The position numbers and the translations under genes are program-made. From Maricaulis sp. (GTDB taxonomy: Bacteria > Pseudomonadota > Alphaproteobacteria > Caulobacterales > Maricaulaceae): DNA of 39,841 bases. The notes under the pieces are model-generated. The model had not been told where the DNA came from, did no database searches, and saw nothing but the letters and a program-made list of their open reading frames with translations. Of the stretch, positions 32,679 through 39,841 are shown in pieces. The stretch is from positions 1 through 39,841 of the forward strand of contig NZ_JASBRW010000029.1 in assembly GCF_030149235.1 (NCBI RefSeq), read 5' to 3'. Position 1 is the stretch's first letter. Every line of letters begins with the position of its first letter.

Positions 32679-33491
32679 CTAGTCGAAGACCGGTTCGCGT
32701 TTTTCCAGATTGGCCATCACCGCTTCGACCTGATGCGGCTTGCCGATAATGGCCTGCTGCTCGCGGCTTTCCGCCAGCAAAATGCTTTCGCTGGTGCCGT
32801 CATCGAGTGTGTTCAGCAGAGCTTTGGAGCCACGAATGGCGGACGGGCTGCGTCCGGCGACTTGGGTGGCGATGGCCATCGCGCGGGCGAGCGGGTCCTC
32901 GTGGATCTCGGTGACGAGGCCCACGGACTGGGCGCGCACGCCGTCAATCCGTTCCGCCGTGTAGGTCAGCTGGCGCAGGATGTCGTCGCGCACCAGGCGC
33001 CGCACGGTGGCATTGCCCGACATGTCCGGCACCAATCCCCACTGGGTCTCGGCAATCGCGATCTTGGCGTCCGGCGCGGCGATTCGGATATCGGCCGCCA
33101 GCGCGATCTGCAGTCCGCCGCCCAGGGCGCCTCCCTGGATGGCGACGATCACCGGGATGGGAAGCTCATGCCAGGCATAGGCCGCGTATTGCGGCTTGTT
33201 GGCCACGCCATGGGTGCGGTCCTCGAGCGATTGCGGGCGCTCCTCGCCGGGATTGGCCATGGCGGCGAAACTGCCGAAGTCGAGCCCGGCGCAGAACATG
33301 CGACCGCGCCCGCACAGCACGACAACCCGCGCCCGGGGCTTCTCGCGCAGCCAGCCTGCGGCATCGATGAGGGCATCAAACATGGCCGGGTCGAGCGCAT
33401 TGAGCTTGTCCTCGCGGACCATCTCGACCTTGGCGACATGATTTTCGATGCTGATTTCGACGCGCTCGCCGAACTGTTTTGTCTCTGCCAT
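32679..33491 (-). CDS. Crotonase (enoyl-CoA hydratase/isomerase) family protein
   Basis: 270-aa crotonase-fold enzyme acting on a CoA thioester. Oxyanion-hole segments are 'FCAGLDFG' (about residues 66-73) and 'GGALGGGLQIALAADIRIA' (about 120-138). E148 in 'AIAETQWGLVPDMSG' aligns with the second catalytic Glu of the hydratases. The first Glu position is replaced by Gln (Q128, 'GGLQIA' versus 'GGCELA'), while an Asp at 156 ('VPDMSG') is typical of enoyl/dienoyl-CoA isomerase-type members. An isomerase or a specialised hydratase is therefore more likely than a classical hydratase. The start ATG 33491 is preceded by GGGAGA. It is divergent from amn. Confidence 0.9.
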   Translation of the reverse strand: MAETKQFGERVEISIENHVAKVEMVREDKLNALDPAMFDALIDAAGWLREKPRARVVVLCGRGRMFCAGLDFGSFAAMANPGEERPQSLEDRTHGVANKPQYAAYAWHELPIPVIVAIQGGALGGGLQIALAADIRIAAPDAKIAIAETQWGLVPDMSGNATVRRLVRDDILRQLTYTAERIDGVRAQSVGLVTEIHEDPLARAMAIATQVAGRSPSAIRGSKALLNTLDDGTSESILLAESREQQAIIGKPHQVEAVMANLEKREPVFD

Positions 33492-33597
33492 GGCTTAATT
33501 CTCCCGCCGCTCGATGCCGGGTGGGACCGTGCGCTGACCGGCTCAGGCTTGCAATCCCCATTTACGGCCCGGGAAAAATCGGGCACACGGCTTTTTT

Positions 33598-35061
33598 ATG
33601 TCCGAATTCTCCACTGCGACTTCGCCGCAAGAGGCGGTAGACCAGCTTGAAGCGCTCTACCAGGCCTCCGTTGATCGTCTCCGCACGGCCCTGAAAACCT
33701 TCCTTGATGGCGGCGCTCCGCCAACGCCCGACATGCGGGCCGAAAAGGCTTTCGCCTATCCGCTATTGCGCGTCACCTATGCTCCGGACGGCCCGCCGCC
33801 GCCGGTCAGCCGCGCCTTCGGAAAATTCACCGATCCGGGTGTCTATGCCTCGACCATCACCAATCCGGCCCTGTTCCGCGATTATCTGATCGAGCAGCTC
33901 ACCCTGCTGGATGATGATTATGACATCACCATCGAAACCGGGCTGTCGGATACGGAGATCCCCTTCTCCTACGTCCTCGACGGCGCTGACGATCTCGACA
34001 TGAATGCCGCCAACCCGGCCGATCTGGTCCGGCATTTCCCCTATGCGGACCTGTCCAGGATCGATGATGCCCTGCCCAATGGGCTGCGCCCGTCCGAGGC
34101 CGGTGAGCAGCGGCCGCTGAGCCTGTTTGACGCGCCGCGTACCGATTACTCGCTACAGCGTCTGCGCCACTATACCGGCACGCCGTATGAGGATGTTCAG
34201 CAATTCATCCTCTTCACCAATTACCATCGCTATGTCGACGCCTTCACGGCCTGGGCGATCCGCCAGCTCAAGGAAGACAATCACTACGAGTCGTTTTCCG
34301 CCGCAGGCAATGTCACCGTGGATGCCAATACGCCCAACGCCCACGCACTGATCGAAGGTGCACCCTGGCGCCGGTTCCAGATGCCGGCCTATCACCTGAA
34401 GGCGCCGGGCGGGCGCGGGATCACGCTGGTGAATATCGGTGTCGGTCCGTCCAATGCGAAAAACATCACCGACCACCTCGCAGTGCTGCGGCCGCAATGC
34501 TGGCTGATGATTGGCCATTGCGGCGGTCTGCGTCACTCGCAAAGGCTCGGCGATTATGTCCTGGCCCACGCCTATCTGCGCTATGACGCCGTGCTGGACG
34601 AGGATCTGCCGCTGGAAGTGCCGATCCCGCCGATCGCGGAAATCCAGATCGCGCTGCAAAACGCTGTGGCCTCGGTCAGTGGCGATAGCGGCGAGGCGCT
34701 GAAATCGCGTCTGCGCACCGGCACGGTCGCAACCTATGCCGACCGGAACTGGGAGCTGCGCTATGCGGCCCAGGCGCGGCGCATCAACCAGTCCCGCTCG
34801 ATCGCGGTGGACATGGAATCAGCGACCATCGCGGCCAATGGGCTGCGCATGCGCGTGCCCTACGGCACGCTTCTGTGTGTCTCAGACAAGCCCCTGCACG
34901 GCGAGCTCAAACTGCCGGGCGCGGCCAATCTCTTCTACCAGCGCTCGGTGTCGGAACACCTGGCCGCGGGGATCGAGACGATCGAGATTCTCAAGCGCGA
35001 CGATGCCGCGGCGCTGCATTCGCGCAAGCTGCGCAGTTTCGACGAGCCTCCCTTCCGATAG
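33598..35061 (+). CDS. amn: AMP nucleosidase
   Basis: 487-aa enzyme cleaving AMP to adenine and ribose 5-phosphate, which helps balance adenylate pools. The N-terminal domain aligns with the known enzyme from 'EAVDQLEALYQASVDRLR', and the C-terminal nucleoside-phosphorylase fold has 'VNIGVGPSNAKNITDHLAVL', 'MIGHCGGLRHSQRLGDYVLA' and 'VDMESATIAANGLRMRVPYG' (the E in MES contacts ribose). The length is nearly that of E. coli Amn, supporting ATG 33598. No good ribosome site precedes it; the upstream stretch is a small hairpin (33567-33584) followed by CTTTTTT that touches the ATG, which may limit translation. The upstream gene on the other strand starts 106 bases away. Confidence 0.95.
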   Translation: MSEFSTATSPQEAVDQLEALYQASVDRLRTALKTFLDGGAPPTPDMRAEKAFAYPLLRVTYAPDGPPPPVSRAFGKFTDPGVYASTITNPALFRDYLIEQLTLLDDDYDITIETGLSDTEIPFSYVLDGADDLDMNAANPADLVRHFPYADLSRIDDALPNGLRPSEAGEQRPLSLFDAPRTDYSLQRLRHYTGTPYEDVQQFILFTNYHRYVDAFTAWAIRQLKEDNHYESFSAAGNVTVDANTPNAHALIEGAPWRRFQMPAYHLKAPGGRGITLVNIGVGPSNAKNITDHLAVLRPQCWLMIGHCGGLRHSQRLGDYVLAHAYLRYDAVLDEDLPLEVPIPPIAEIQIALQNAVASVSGDSGEALKSRLRTGTVATYADRNWELRYAAQARRINQSRSIAVDMESATIAANGLRMRVPYGTLLCVSDKPLHGELKLPGAANLFYQRSVSEHLAAGIETIEILKRDDAAALHSRKLRSFDEPPFR

Positions 35062-35079
35062 ATGTCATGCCCGGGTCAG

Positions 35080-35106
35080 GGCCGGCCGAGAAATAAACGG
35101 CCGGTC
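35080..35106 (+). terminator. Hairpin between amn and the phosphatase gene
   Basis: GGCCGGCCG (35080-35088) pairs with CGGCCGGTC (35098-35106; one G-T pair) around a 9-base AT-rich loop, 18 bases after the amn stop. No T-run follows, so its terminator activity is doubtful. Confidence 0.4.
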
Positions 35107-35164
35107 CGCAAACGGATCGAATAAGCCGCTTGCCCCGCGCCGCGCTGCGGCTTAACTCAGGGCC

Positions 35165-35935
35165 ATGAACAGGGTCACGCCGCTCGAGGGCGTTCACAAT
35201 TTCCGTCATTTCCACGGCTATGACGCCGCCGATGGCGCTCGCGTCCGCGAGGGGCTTTTCCGCTCCGGGCATTTCTCCCGCTCTACCGAGGCCGATCGCG
35301 ACCTGATCGCCGATCTTGGCATTGCCGTGATCGCGGATCTGCGCCGGCCGCGCGAACGCCAGAACGAGCCGTCCAACTGGCCCCAGGTCGAGCCTTTCCG
35401 GATTATTGAATCCGACGAGGACGACAATTCCGAGCCGCCGCACATGCAGTTTCTGCGCAAGGGCGACCTCTCAGCTCCCGCTGTGCGCGGCTACATGCTC
35501 AGCGCCTATCGCCGGATCCCGCAAGAGGCCGGAAACCAGGCGGTGTTCCGCGAGGGCTTCAAGGCGCTGGCCTCGGGCGAGGCCGATAGTGGATTCCTGG
35601 TGCATTGCGCCGCCGGCAAGGACCGGACCGGGATTTTCTGTGCTCTGGTGCTCGACGAGCTCGGCGTCGATCGCGACACGATTTTCGAGGATTATCTGCT
35701 GACCAATACGGCCGTGGATTTCGACACCCTTGTTCCCAAGGTTCAGGAACGCATGAGCGAACAGCTCGACAAGCCGGTAGACGAAGCCGCGCTGCGAACC
35801 TTCCTCGGCGTCGATGCGGACCTGCTGGCCCAGGCCTATGAGGTGATTGGTGATCGCGGGCGCTATCTGACCGAGACCCTCGGCATCAGCGAAGCCGAGC
35901 GGGCAGCCCTGCGCGAGCGATGGCTCACGCCTTGA
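35165..35935 (+). CDS. Tyrosine-phosphatase-like protein (Y_phosphatase3 family)
   Basis: 256-aa protein with the CX5R phosphatase loop 'HCAAGKDRTG' (C148 to R154). The N-terminal 'GVHNFRHFHGY' and 'LFRSGHFSRSTEADRDLIADLGIAVIADLR' are typical of the bacterial Y_phosphatase3 proteins, some of which act on phosphoinositides or phosphotyrosine. No signal peptide is seen, so it is probably cytoplasmic; the substrate is unknown. AGGG is only 3 bases before ATG 35165, so initiation may be weak. It overlaps pabB by 16 bases, suggesting one transcript. Confidence 0.88.
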   Translation: MNRVTPLEGVHNFRHFHGYDAADGARVREGLFRSGHFSRSTEADRDLIADLGIAVIADLRRPRERQNEPSNWPQVEPFRIIESDEDDNSEPPHMQFLRKGDLSAPAVRGYMLSAYRRIPQEAGNQAVFREGFKALASGEADSGFLVHCAAGKDRTGIFCALVLDELGVDRDTIFEDYLLTNTAVDFDTLVPKVQERMSEQLDKPVDEAALRTFLGVDADLLAQAYEVIGDRGRYLTETLGISEAERAALRERWLTP

Positions 35936-37224
35936 GCAACGCGGCCAGCTCTCCGGTGCATCAGGAGCGGCCGTGGGTCGACCCGCTGGCCGCTTTCGCG
36001 GCCCTGGAAGCGGAGCCCTATGCTCTGCTCCTGCATGACGGGCGCAATGGGAGGGCACGCATTTTCGTCTGGCCGGAGGAAACCGTTGAAGGCGATGAAG
36101 CTGCGACGTTTCAGCGTTTTGGTGAGCGGTTCCGCGATCCGGTTTCCGGCGGGCTCTGGGCCGGTTTGCTGGGCTATGACCTGGCCAGCGCTTTCGAACA
36201 GGTCGAGACGCCGGCACCGCACTGGCCCGTCATCGCCATGGGGCGCTACACACATTGGGCCGAGTTTGACCGGGATGCCGGAAGCTATGTTGCACATGCG
36301 CCAGATCTTGCCGGGGCTGCCCGCCTGATCGCGGCCCTCGAGGCCGTCGCCGTGCAGCAGCCACTACCGCAAACTTCGGCCCGCTGGGCGCCGCGCTGGC
36401 CGCAGGCCCGCTATCTCGATGCAGCACGCCGCGCGGTTGACTATGTCCATGCGGGTGACGTGTTCCAGGTCAATCTGGCCCAGGTTTTTGATGCCGGGCT
36501 CGGCAGGGGCGATAGTCCGCTGGCCTATTTCACCCGGCTGTGCAGTCAGAGCCCGGCGCCGCATGCGGCCTATTTGCGCCTCGATGACGAACGGGTTGTG
36601 CTGACCAATTCGCCCGAGCGTTTCCTTTCGGTGCGTAACGGCGAGGTCGAGGCGCGGCCGATTAAGGGTACCCGCCCGCGCCGCAGTGATCCCGCCGCCG
36701 ACCAGGCAGAGATTGACGCGCTGTCGGCATCGGCCAAGGACCGCGCCGAGAACCTGATGATCGTCGATCTGATGCGCAATGATCTGGCGCGCGTCTGCCG
36801 GCCTGGCTCTGTTGATGTGCCGCTCCTGTGTGAGGTCGAGAGCTATGCCAATGTTCATCACCTGGTCTCGGTTGTCCGCGGGCAGCTGGATGAGGACCGG
36901 GACCTGGTCGACCTGATCGCTGCCAGCTTCCCGCCCGGCTCGATCACCGGTGCGCCGAAAGTCCGCGCCATGGAGATCATCGCCGAGCTGGAGGGCGAGC
37001 CCCGCGGCCCCTATTGCGGCGCGCTGGGGTGGATCTCGCGTGACGGGGACATGGATCTCAACGTCATGATCCGAACCGCCGCCCTGCGCCGGGAGCCGGA
37101 CGGCTGGACGGCCAGCATCCGCTCTGGCGGGGGGATCGTTGCGGACAGTGAACCGTTGGCCGAATATGAGGAAACGCTGGCCAAGGCCTCGGCCCTCAAG
37201 GCGGCGCTGGGGAGGCTGGCATGA
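35920..37224 (+). CDS. pabB: Aminodeoxychorismate synthase component I PabB
   Basis: 434-aa chorismate-binding enzyme that, with a glutaminase subunit PabA, makes 4-amino-4-deoxychorismate for folate. Chorismate-enzyme motifs are intact: 'PIKGTRPRR' (K249, the nucleophilic Lys distinguishing PabB), 'IVDLMRNDLARVC', 'FPPGSITGAPKVRAMEII' and 'RSGGGIVADSEPLAEYEET'. The N-terminal half is short and the glutaminase domain is not fused. It starts inside the phosphatase gene (16-base overlap), and its end overlaps pabC by 4 bases (ATGA). No pabA is in the window; a trpG/pabA product elsewhere is required. Confidence 0.95.
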   Translation: MAHALSNAASSPVHQERPWVDPLAAFAALEAEPYALLLHDGRNGRARIFVWPEETVEGDEAATFQRFGERFRDPVSGGLWAGLLGYDLASAFEQVETPAPHWPVIAMGRYTHWAEFDRDAGSYVAHAPDLAGAARLIAALEAVAVQQPLPQTSARWAPRWPQARYLDAARRAVDYVHAGDVFQVNLAQVFDAGLGRGDSPLAYFTRLCSQSPAPHAAYLRLDDERVVLTNSPERFLSVRNGEVEARPIKGTRPRRSDPAADQAEIDALSASAKDRAENLMIVDLMRNDLARVCRPGSVDVPLLCEVESYANVHHLVSVVRGQLDEDRDLVDLIAASFPPGSITGAPKVRAMEIIAELEGEPRGPYCGALGWISRDGDMDLNVMIRTAALRREPDGWTASIRSGGGIVADSEPLAEYEETLAKASALKAALGRLA

Positions 37225-38018
37225 TGATCTGGGTCGATGGCGAGTTCCGCTCGGCGGCCGATGCTGGATTTGGAGCCTCTGATCGCGGCGCGCTCCTGGG
37301 CGATGGCTTGTTTGAAACCCTGTGTTTCGATGGGGGGCGGGTCAAGGATCTCGACCGGCACGTGGCCCGGATCCGACACAGCGCGACGGTACTGGGCTTG
37401 CCCGACCCGGTCGGCGGGCTTGATCTCGCCGGGCTGTGCGAGGAGCTGGTCGCCCGATCGCGGCTGACACAGGCGGCCTTGCGCTTCACCTTTACGGCCG
37501 GCGAGGGCGCCCGCGGTCTTGTTCGGGAGGCGAGGCCCGAGGTTTCACGCCGGCTCAGCTGCGCACCGCTGGCCGCGCCGCCACAGGTTGTTCGCCTGCA
37601 TCTCACTTCGATCCGCCGATCGGCATCGAGCCCCTCAGCCCGGCACAAGACGCTCAGCTATATCGATAATGTCCTGGCGCGCCGCGAGGCCATCGACGCC
37701 GGCGCGGATATGGGATTGATGCTGGATACAGACGGCCACATCGCCTGCGCGGATTGCGCCAATATTTTCTGGCTCAGCGGAGAGCGGATCTATACGCCGG
37801 CGCTCAATGGAGCAGTCCTGCCCGGCACTGTGCGCGAGGCCCTGTGCGGGCGTTTCAGTGTCGAGGAAGGGGCTCACGGCATGGAGGCGCTGGCCGCCGC
37901 GCAGGCCGTGATCGTGACCAACAGCCTGATCGGTGTTGTGCCGGTGACAGCGATTGGTGAGCGGCTCTTGGACGTGAATATGGACTGGGTTGAAGCCTGG
38001 CGCGATGCGCTGGCCTAG
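37221..38018 (+). CDS. pabC: Aminodeoxychorismate lyase PabC (class IV aminotransferase fold)
   Basis: 265-aa PLP enzyme converting aminodeoxychorismate to p-aminobenzoate and pyruvate. The fold-type IV signature includes 'WVDGEF', 'GLFETLCFDGGRVKDLDRHV', the PLP lysine K143 in 'ARHKTLSYIDNVLARRE' and 'NIFWLSGERIYTPALNG'. Adjacency to pabB with a 4-base overlap strongly favours PabC over D-amino acid or branched-chain transaminase. It ends tail to tail with the TadE-like gene, the two stop codons sharing CTAG at 38015-38018. Confidence 0.92.
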   Translation: MMIWVDGEFRSAADAGFGASDRGALLGDGLFETLCFDGGRVKDLDRHVARIRHSATVLGLPDPVGGLDLAGLCEELVARSRLTQAALRFTFTAGEGARGLVREARPEVSRRLSCAPLAAPPQVVRLHLTSIRRSASSPSARHKTLSYIDNVLARREAIDAGADMGLMLDTDGHIACADCANIFWLSGERIYTPALNGAVLPGTVREALCGRFSVEEGAHGMEALAAAQAVIVTNSLIGVVPVTAIGERLLDVNMDWVEAWRDALA

Positions 38019-38557
38019 CTGCGCGAGACCACCATGGAGCGGCGCGGGCGCAGGTAGAAGACTTCGGATATATCGAAATGCTGGACGCCCAGCTGGGTGA
38101 ACAGCGTCTCGTAGCGATAGTCCACTTCCACCATGATGACTGAACGGCCCTGGGTGAGCACCCCGGCCGGCGGTTCAAAGGCCGAGCCTTCGCCCAGAGG
38201 GGCCATGCCGTCCGCATCACTCCACTGAACCTCCACATCGCCGCTCAGATCCATGAAGACACTTGAGATCCGGATCTCCAGGGGTTCGGCAGAGAAGGGG
38301 GCGATGATGGCGCCGCCGGCATTGAGAATGTCGCGGATCTCATCATCGGTGATGACATCGTCCTGGGCCACGAGATCAGCCAGCGCACTGGCGGTGGAGG
38401 TGATCTTGCGGTCTATCGACAAAGCCAGGCTGACCTCGACCGAACCGAGATAGATGATCAGCATCAAGGGTGCGATCAGGGCAAACTCGATCGCCGAGAC
38501 GCCTTTCTCATTGCGCCGGAAGCGTCGCAGGAATGTCTTGGCGGCCTCAATCATCAT
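38015..38557 (-). CDS. TadE/TadG-like pseudopilin of the Tad pilus
   Basis: 180-aa protein with a short basic leader, the cleavage-type sequence 'EKGVSAIEFALIAPL' (Gly before a hydrophobic helix, with Glu at mature +5), and one membrane helix. The rest is periplasmic with no named domain. This N-terminus is typical of TadE/TadF/TadG proteins, accessory pseudopilins processed by a TadV/CpaA peptidase. It overlaps the upstream TadE-like gene by 11 bases, so it is co-translated, and shares the stretch 'FLRRFRR.EKG' with it, suggesting duplication. It may help assemble or display the Flp pilus. Confidence 0.87.
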   Translation of the reverse strand: MMIEAAKTFLRRFRRNEKGVSAIEFALIAPLMLIIYLGSVEVSLALSIDRKITSTASALADLVAQDDVITDDEIRDILNAGGAIIAPFSAEPLEIRISSVFMDLSGDVEVQWSDADGMAPLGEGSAFEPPAGVLTQGRSVIMVEVDYRYETLFTQLGVQHFDISEVFYLRPRRSMVVSRS

Positions 38558-39080
38558 AGGGCTCGTTCCGGAATACGGTTGCAGCCGAGATCAGGCGCTG
38601 ATTGTTATTCATATTGGACAGGGCCCGGCCCATATTCGGGGTGATCAGGCGCCAGCGATAGAAGACACGCACCAGGACGATATCGCCGGCATTGCCGGGG
38701 TCCCAGCCGAAACCGCTGGTGTCGAGCGTGCCGTCTTCGCGGATCGGGCTGGACTGGTCGATACCGTCGAAATCCTCGAACACCCGGACATCGAAGGCCA
38801 GGCGATCGCAATCGGCGATGACTTCGACGCGCTGGCAGACTTCATTGCGGAAGCCCTGAATTGACATGCCGGCCGACTGGGCCTGCCCGGTCCTGATTTG
38901 GCGGGCTGATTCCAGCACCGCGTTTTCCAGCACGGTGCTGGTGAAGAAGACCGCGGCGATTTCGATCATGGCGAAAAGCAGAAAGAAAAACGGCGCTGCC
39001 ACCATGGCGAACTCGACGGCGGTCGCGCCTTTTTCGGCGCGCCGGAAGCGTCTGAGAAAGCGGATGCTGGCAGCGATCAT
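38547..39080 (-). CDS. TadE-like pseudopilin of the Tad pilus
   Basis: 177-aa protein with a basic leader and 'EKGATAVEFAMVAAPFF' followed by a hydrophobic helix, the TadE signature (Gly cleavage site, Glu at mature +5). The periplasmic part holds two cysteines (in 'EVCQRVEVIADCDR') that could pair, and a phrase 'VRVFYRWRLITPNMG' often seen in TadE-like proteins. It is the second gene of a three-gene minus-strand cluster and overlaps the next gene by 11 bases. Together with the following paralogue it forms a TadE/TadF-type pair. Confidence 0.9.
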   Translation of the reverse strand: MIAASIRFLRRFRRAEKGATAVEFAMVAAPFFFLLFAMIEIAAVFFTSTVLENAVLESARQIRTGQAQSAGMSIQGFRNEVCQRVEVIADCDRLAFDVRVFEDFDGIDQSSPIREDGTLDTSGFGWDPGNAGDIVLVRVFYRWRLITPNMGRALSNMNNNQRLISAATVFRNEPYDD

Positions 39081-39095
39081 GGCTCGATATCCCGC

Positions 39096-39560
39096 TTACT
39101 GCGGTGCCTCGGAGTTCTCGCCCATGGCCATGGAGACCACGTCGAGGCGATCGCTTTGCTGATCGGACAGCTGATTGGTGCGGGCCTGTTCATCGCCCAC
39201 CATCGGCACGTCCTCACAAACATCGCCGCAATTGAGCGTGTAGCGTTCAGCACCGCGGAACAGGGCGATCTGGTTGTCTGTCGCAGTGGTGACAACAAGC
39301 TGACGCGACATCAGCACGCGACCCACCCGGTCAAGGGCAATGATATTCGTCCGTCCCGGGAGCCGGGCGGTGATCACCAGCGTGCGTCCGTCATGGACGA
39401 GGGCATCGGCAATGGATGGATTTCCCACCACCACGGTGGAGGCTTCACCGGGCAAGCGTACCACCTCGGCATGGTTGGCCGGCATTACCACATCATCAGC
39501 GGCGGCCGGGAAGGCGGCGACCAGGGCCAAGGTAAACAGGGCTGCGAGGCGGGCGATCAT
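39096..39560 (-). CDS. CpaC N-terminal-domain-like protein of the Tad pilus
   Basis: 154-aa exported protein. The signal peptide (about residues 1-21) ends FPAAA before DDV. The mature part 'VVRLPGEASTVVVGNPSIAD' and 'LVITARLPGRTNIIALDRVG' is the domain found at the N-terminus of CpaC/RcpA secretins of Tad systems (T2SS-T3SS_pil_N type), but no secretin domain follows. Two cysteines lie in 'LNCGDVCEDVP'. ATG 39560 was chosen because it places the signal peptide first and has CGGAG 8 bases upstream. It is the first gene of the minus-strand operon with the two TadE-like genes, 15 bases before the next. Confidence 0.87.
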   Translation of the reverse strand: MIARLAALFTLALVAAFPAAADDVVMPANHAEVVRLPGEASTVVVGNPSIADALVHDGRTLVITARLPGRTNIIALDRVGRVLMSRQLVVTTATDNQIALFRGAERYTLNCGDVCEDVPMVGDEQARTNQLSDQQSDRLDVVSMAMGENSEAPQ

Positions 39561-39832
39561 GGCGGTACTCCGTCCGGACCAGGGTAAACTGGAGGCCACT
39601 ATCGCGCGCGCGTCTGAATCTTTCCTAAATAGGCCTGTATTTATTGTCGGAATCAATTGCTTCCATGAATTTTGCATTTGTTAACTATAGTCGAGCTTTC
39701 GGCATTTAAAGACTCTGTTAAGTACGTGTTTTTACTGAATGGAAATTGTTCCTGTGTTTAATGGGCATCGTTCAGGAGGGGTCGGGACGGATCGGCTCCT
39801 GATGGTGAGGTACCTACACGGGAGTAATAAAA
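39561..39832. promoter_or_regulatory. Divergent regulatory region of the Tad genes
   Basis: This 272-bp AT-rich gap separates the minus-strand Tad operon from the gene beginning at 39833. It has TTAA words at 39681, 39706 and 39718 (the last two 8 bases apart, one more than the ideal CtrA spacing of 7) and GTTAACTATA at 39680-39689. Promoters for both directions should lie here; I could not place -35/-10 elements with confidence. Confidence 0.45.
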
Positions 39833-39841
39833 ATGAAGTTT
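39833..39841 (+). CDS. First codons of a truncated gene, probably Flp/PilA pilin
   Basis: ATG AAG TTT at 39833-39841 is preceded by GGAG (39821-39824) at 8-base spacing, an excellent start signal, and the window ends after three codons. The position divergent from Tad accessory genes, after a long AT-rich leader, is typical of a Flp pilin gene, whose products often begin MKF or similar. This is context only; the coding sequence is not visible. Confidence 0.45.

Noticed and set aside
1..39841. CRISPR arrays, tRNA/rRNA genes, insertion sequences, integrases or prophage genes
   Set aside because: None recognised: no spaced identical repeats, no transposase-like frames and no cloverleaf sequences in the gaps I read.

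Overview
The window looks like chromosomal DNA of a free-living alphaproteobacterium, most likely a Maricaulis/Hyphomonas-type or related Caulobacterales-like organism. This is inferred from the high G+C, a large TonB-dependent receptor, Tad-pilus genes, a PutA without a DNA-binding domain, CtrA-like TTAA motifs and very tight gene packing with ATGA/TGATG stop-start overlaps. I see no tRNA, rRNA, insertion sequence, CRISPR array or prophage. Everything reads as core or stable accessory chromosome.

Layout. (1) 1-3332: the end of an unrecognised secreted-looking protein, a strong hairpin terminator, then a TonB-dependent receptor with its own terminator. (2) 3508-15508: a complete type II secretion operon, gspC-D-E-F-G-H-I-J-K-L-M-N, followed by a small lipoprotein gene that overlaps gspN, and facing it a prepilin peptidase (gspO) on the minus strand. 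(3) 15582-19486: a phosphate/phosphonate-type uptake operon: phnC ATPase, a single 670-aa protein that fuses the PhnD-type binding lipoprotein to the PhnE-type permease, and a PstS-like binding protein. A glycosyltransferase converges on it. (4) 20830-23952: putA. (5) 24247-28346: class Ia ribonucleotide reductase, nrdA and nrdB, each preceded by NrdR-like boxes and separated by an unrecognised envelope-protein gene. (6) 28373-32127, minus strand: an acyltransferase-3 membrane protein and a fused aspartate kinase/diaminopimelate decarboxylase. (7) 32307-38018: a small repeat-containing secreted protein, a crotonase, AMP nucleosidase, a tyrosine-phosphatase-like protein and the folate-branch pair pabB-pabC. 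(8) 38015-39841: Tad-pilus accessory genes (two TadE-like pseudopilins and a stand-alone CpaC-N-terminal-like protein) on the minus strand, and the first codons of a divergent gene, probably a Flp pilin, cut by the window edge.

How the parts may work together. The secretion operon contains the secretin, ATPase, platform, major and minor pseudopilins, assembly proteins and peptidase, so it should be a self-sufficient exporter. It sits between a TonB receptor/secreted protein pair and a phosphate-type transporter. Type II secretion and phosphate starvation are linked in Caulobacter, so a nutrient-scavenging module is a reasonable inference: export hydrolases or lipoproteins, take up products through the TonB receptor, and import phosphorus through PhnC/PhnDE. 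A weak Pho-box-like sequence precedes phnC. The nrd genes appear jointly controlled by NrdR; neither subunit shows an ATP-cone, so transcriptional control may carry more of the load.

The most unusual items are the PhnD-PhnE fusion, the unassigned lipoprotein at the end of the gsp operon, the kinase/decarboxylase fusion, and the small repeat protein with a calcium-loop-like tail.
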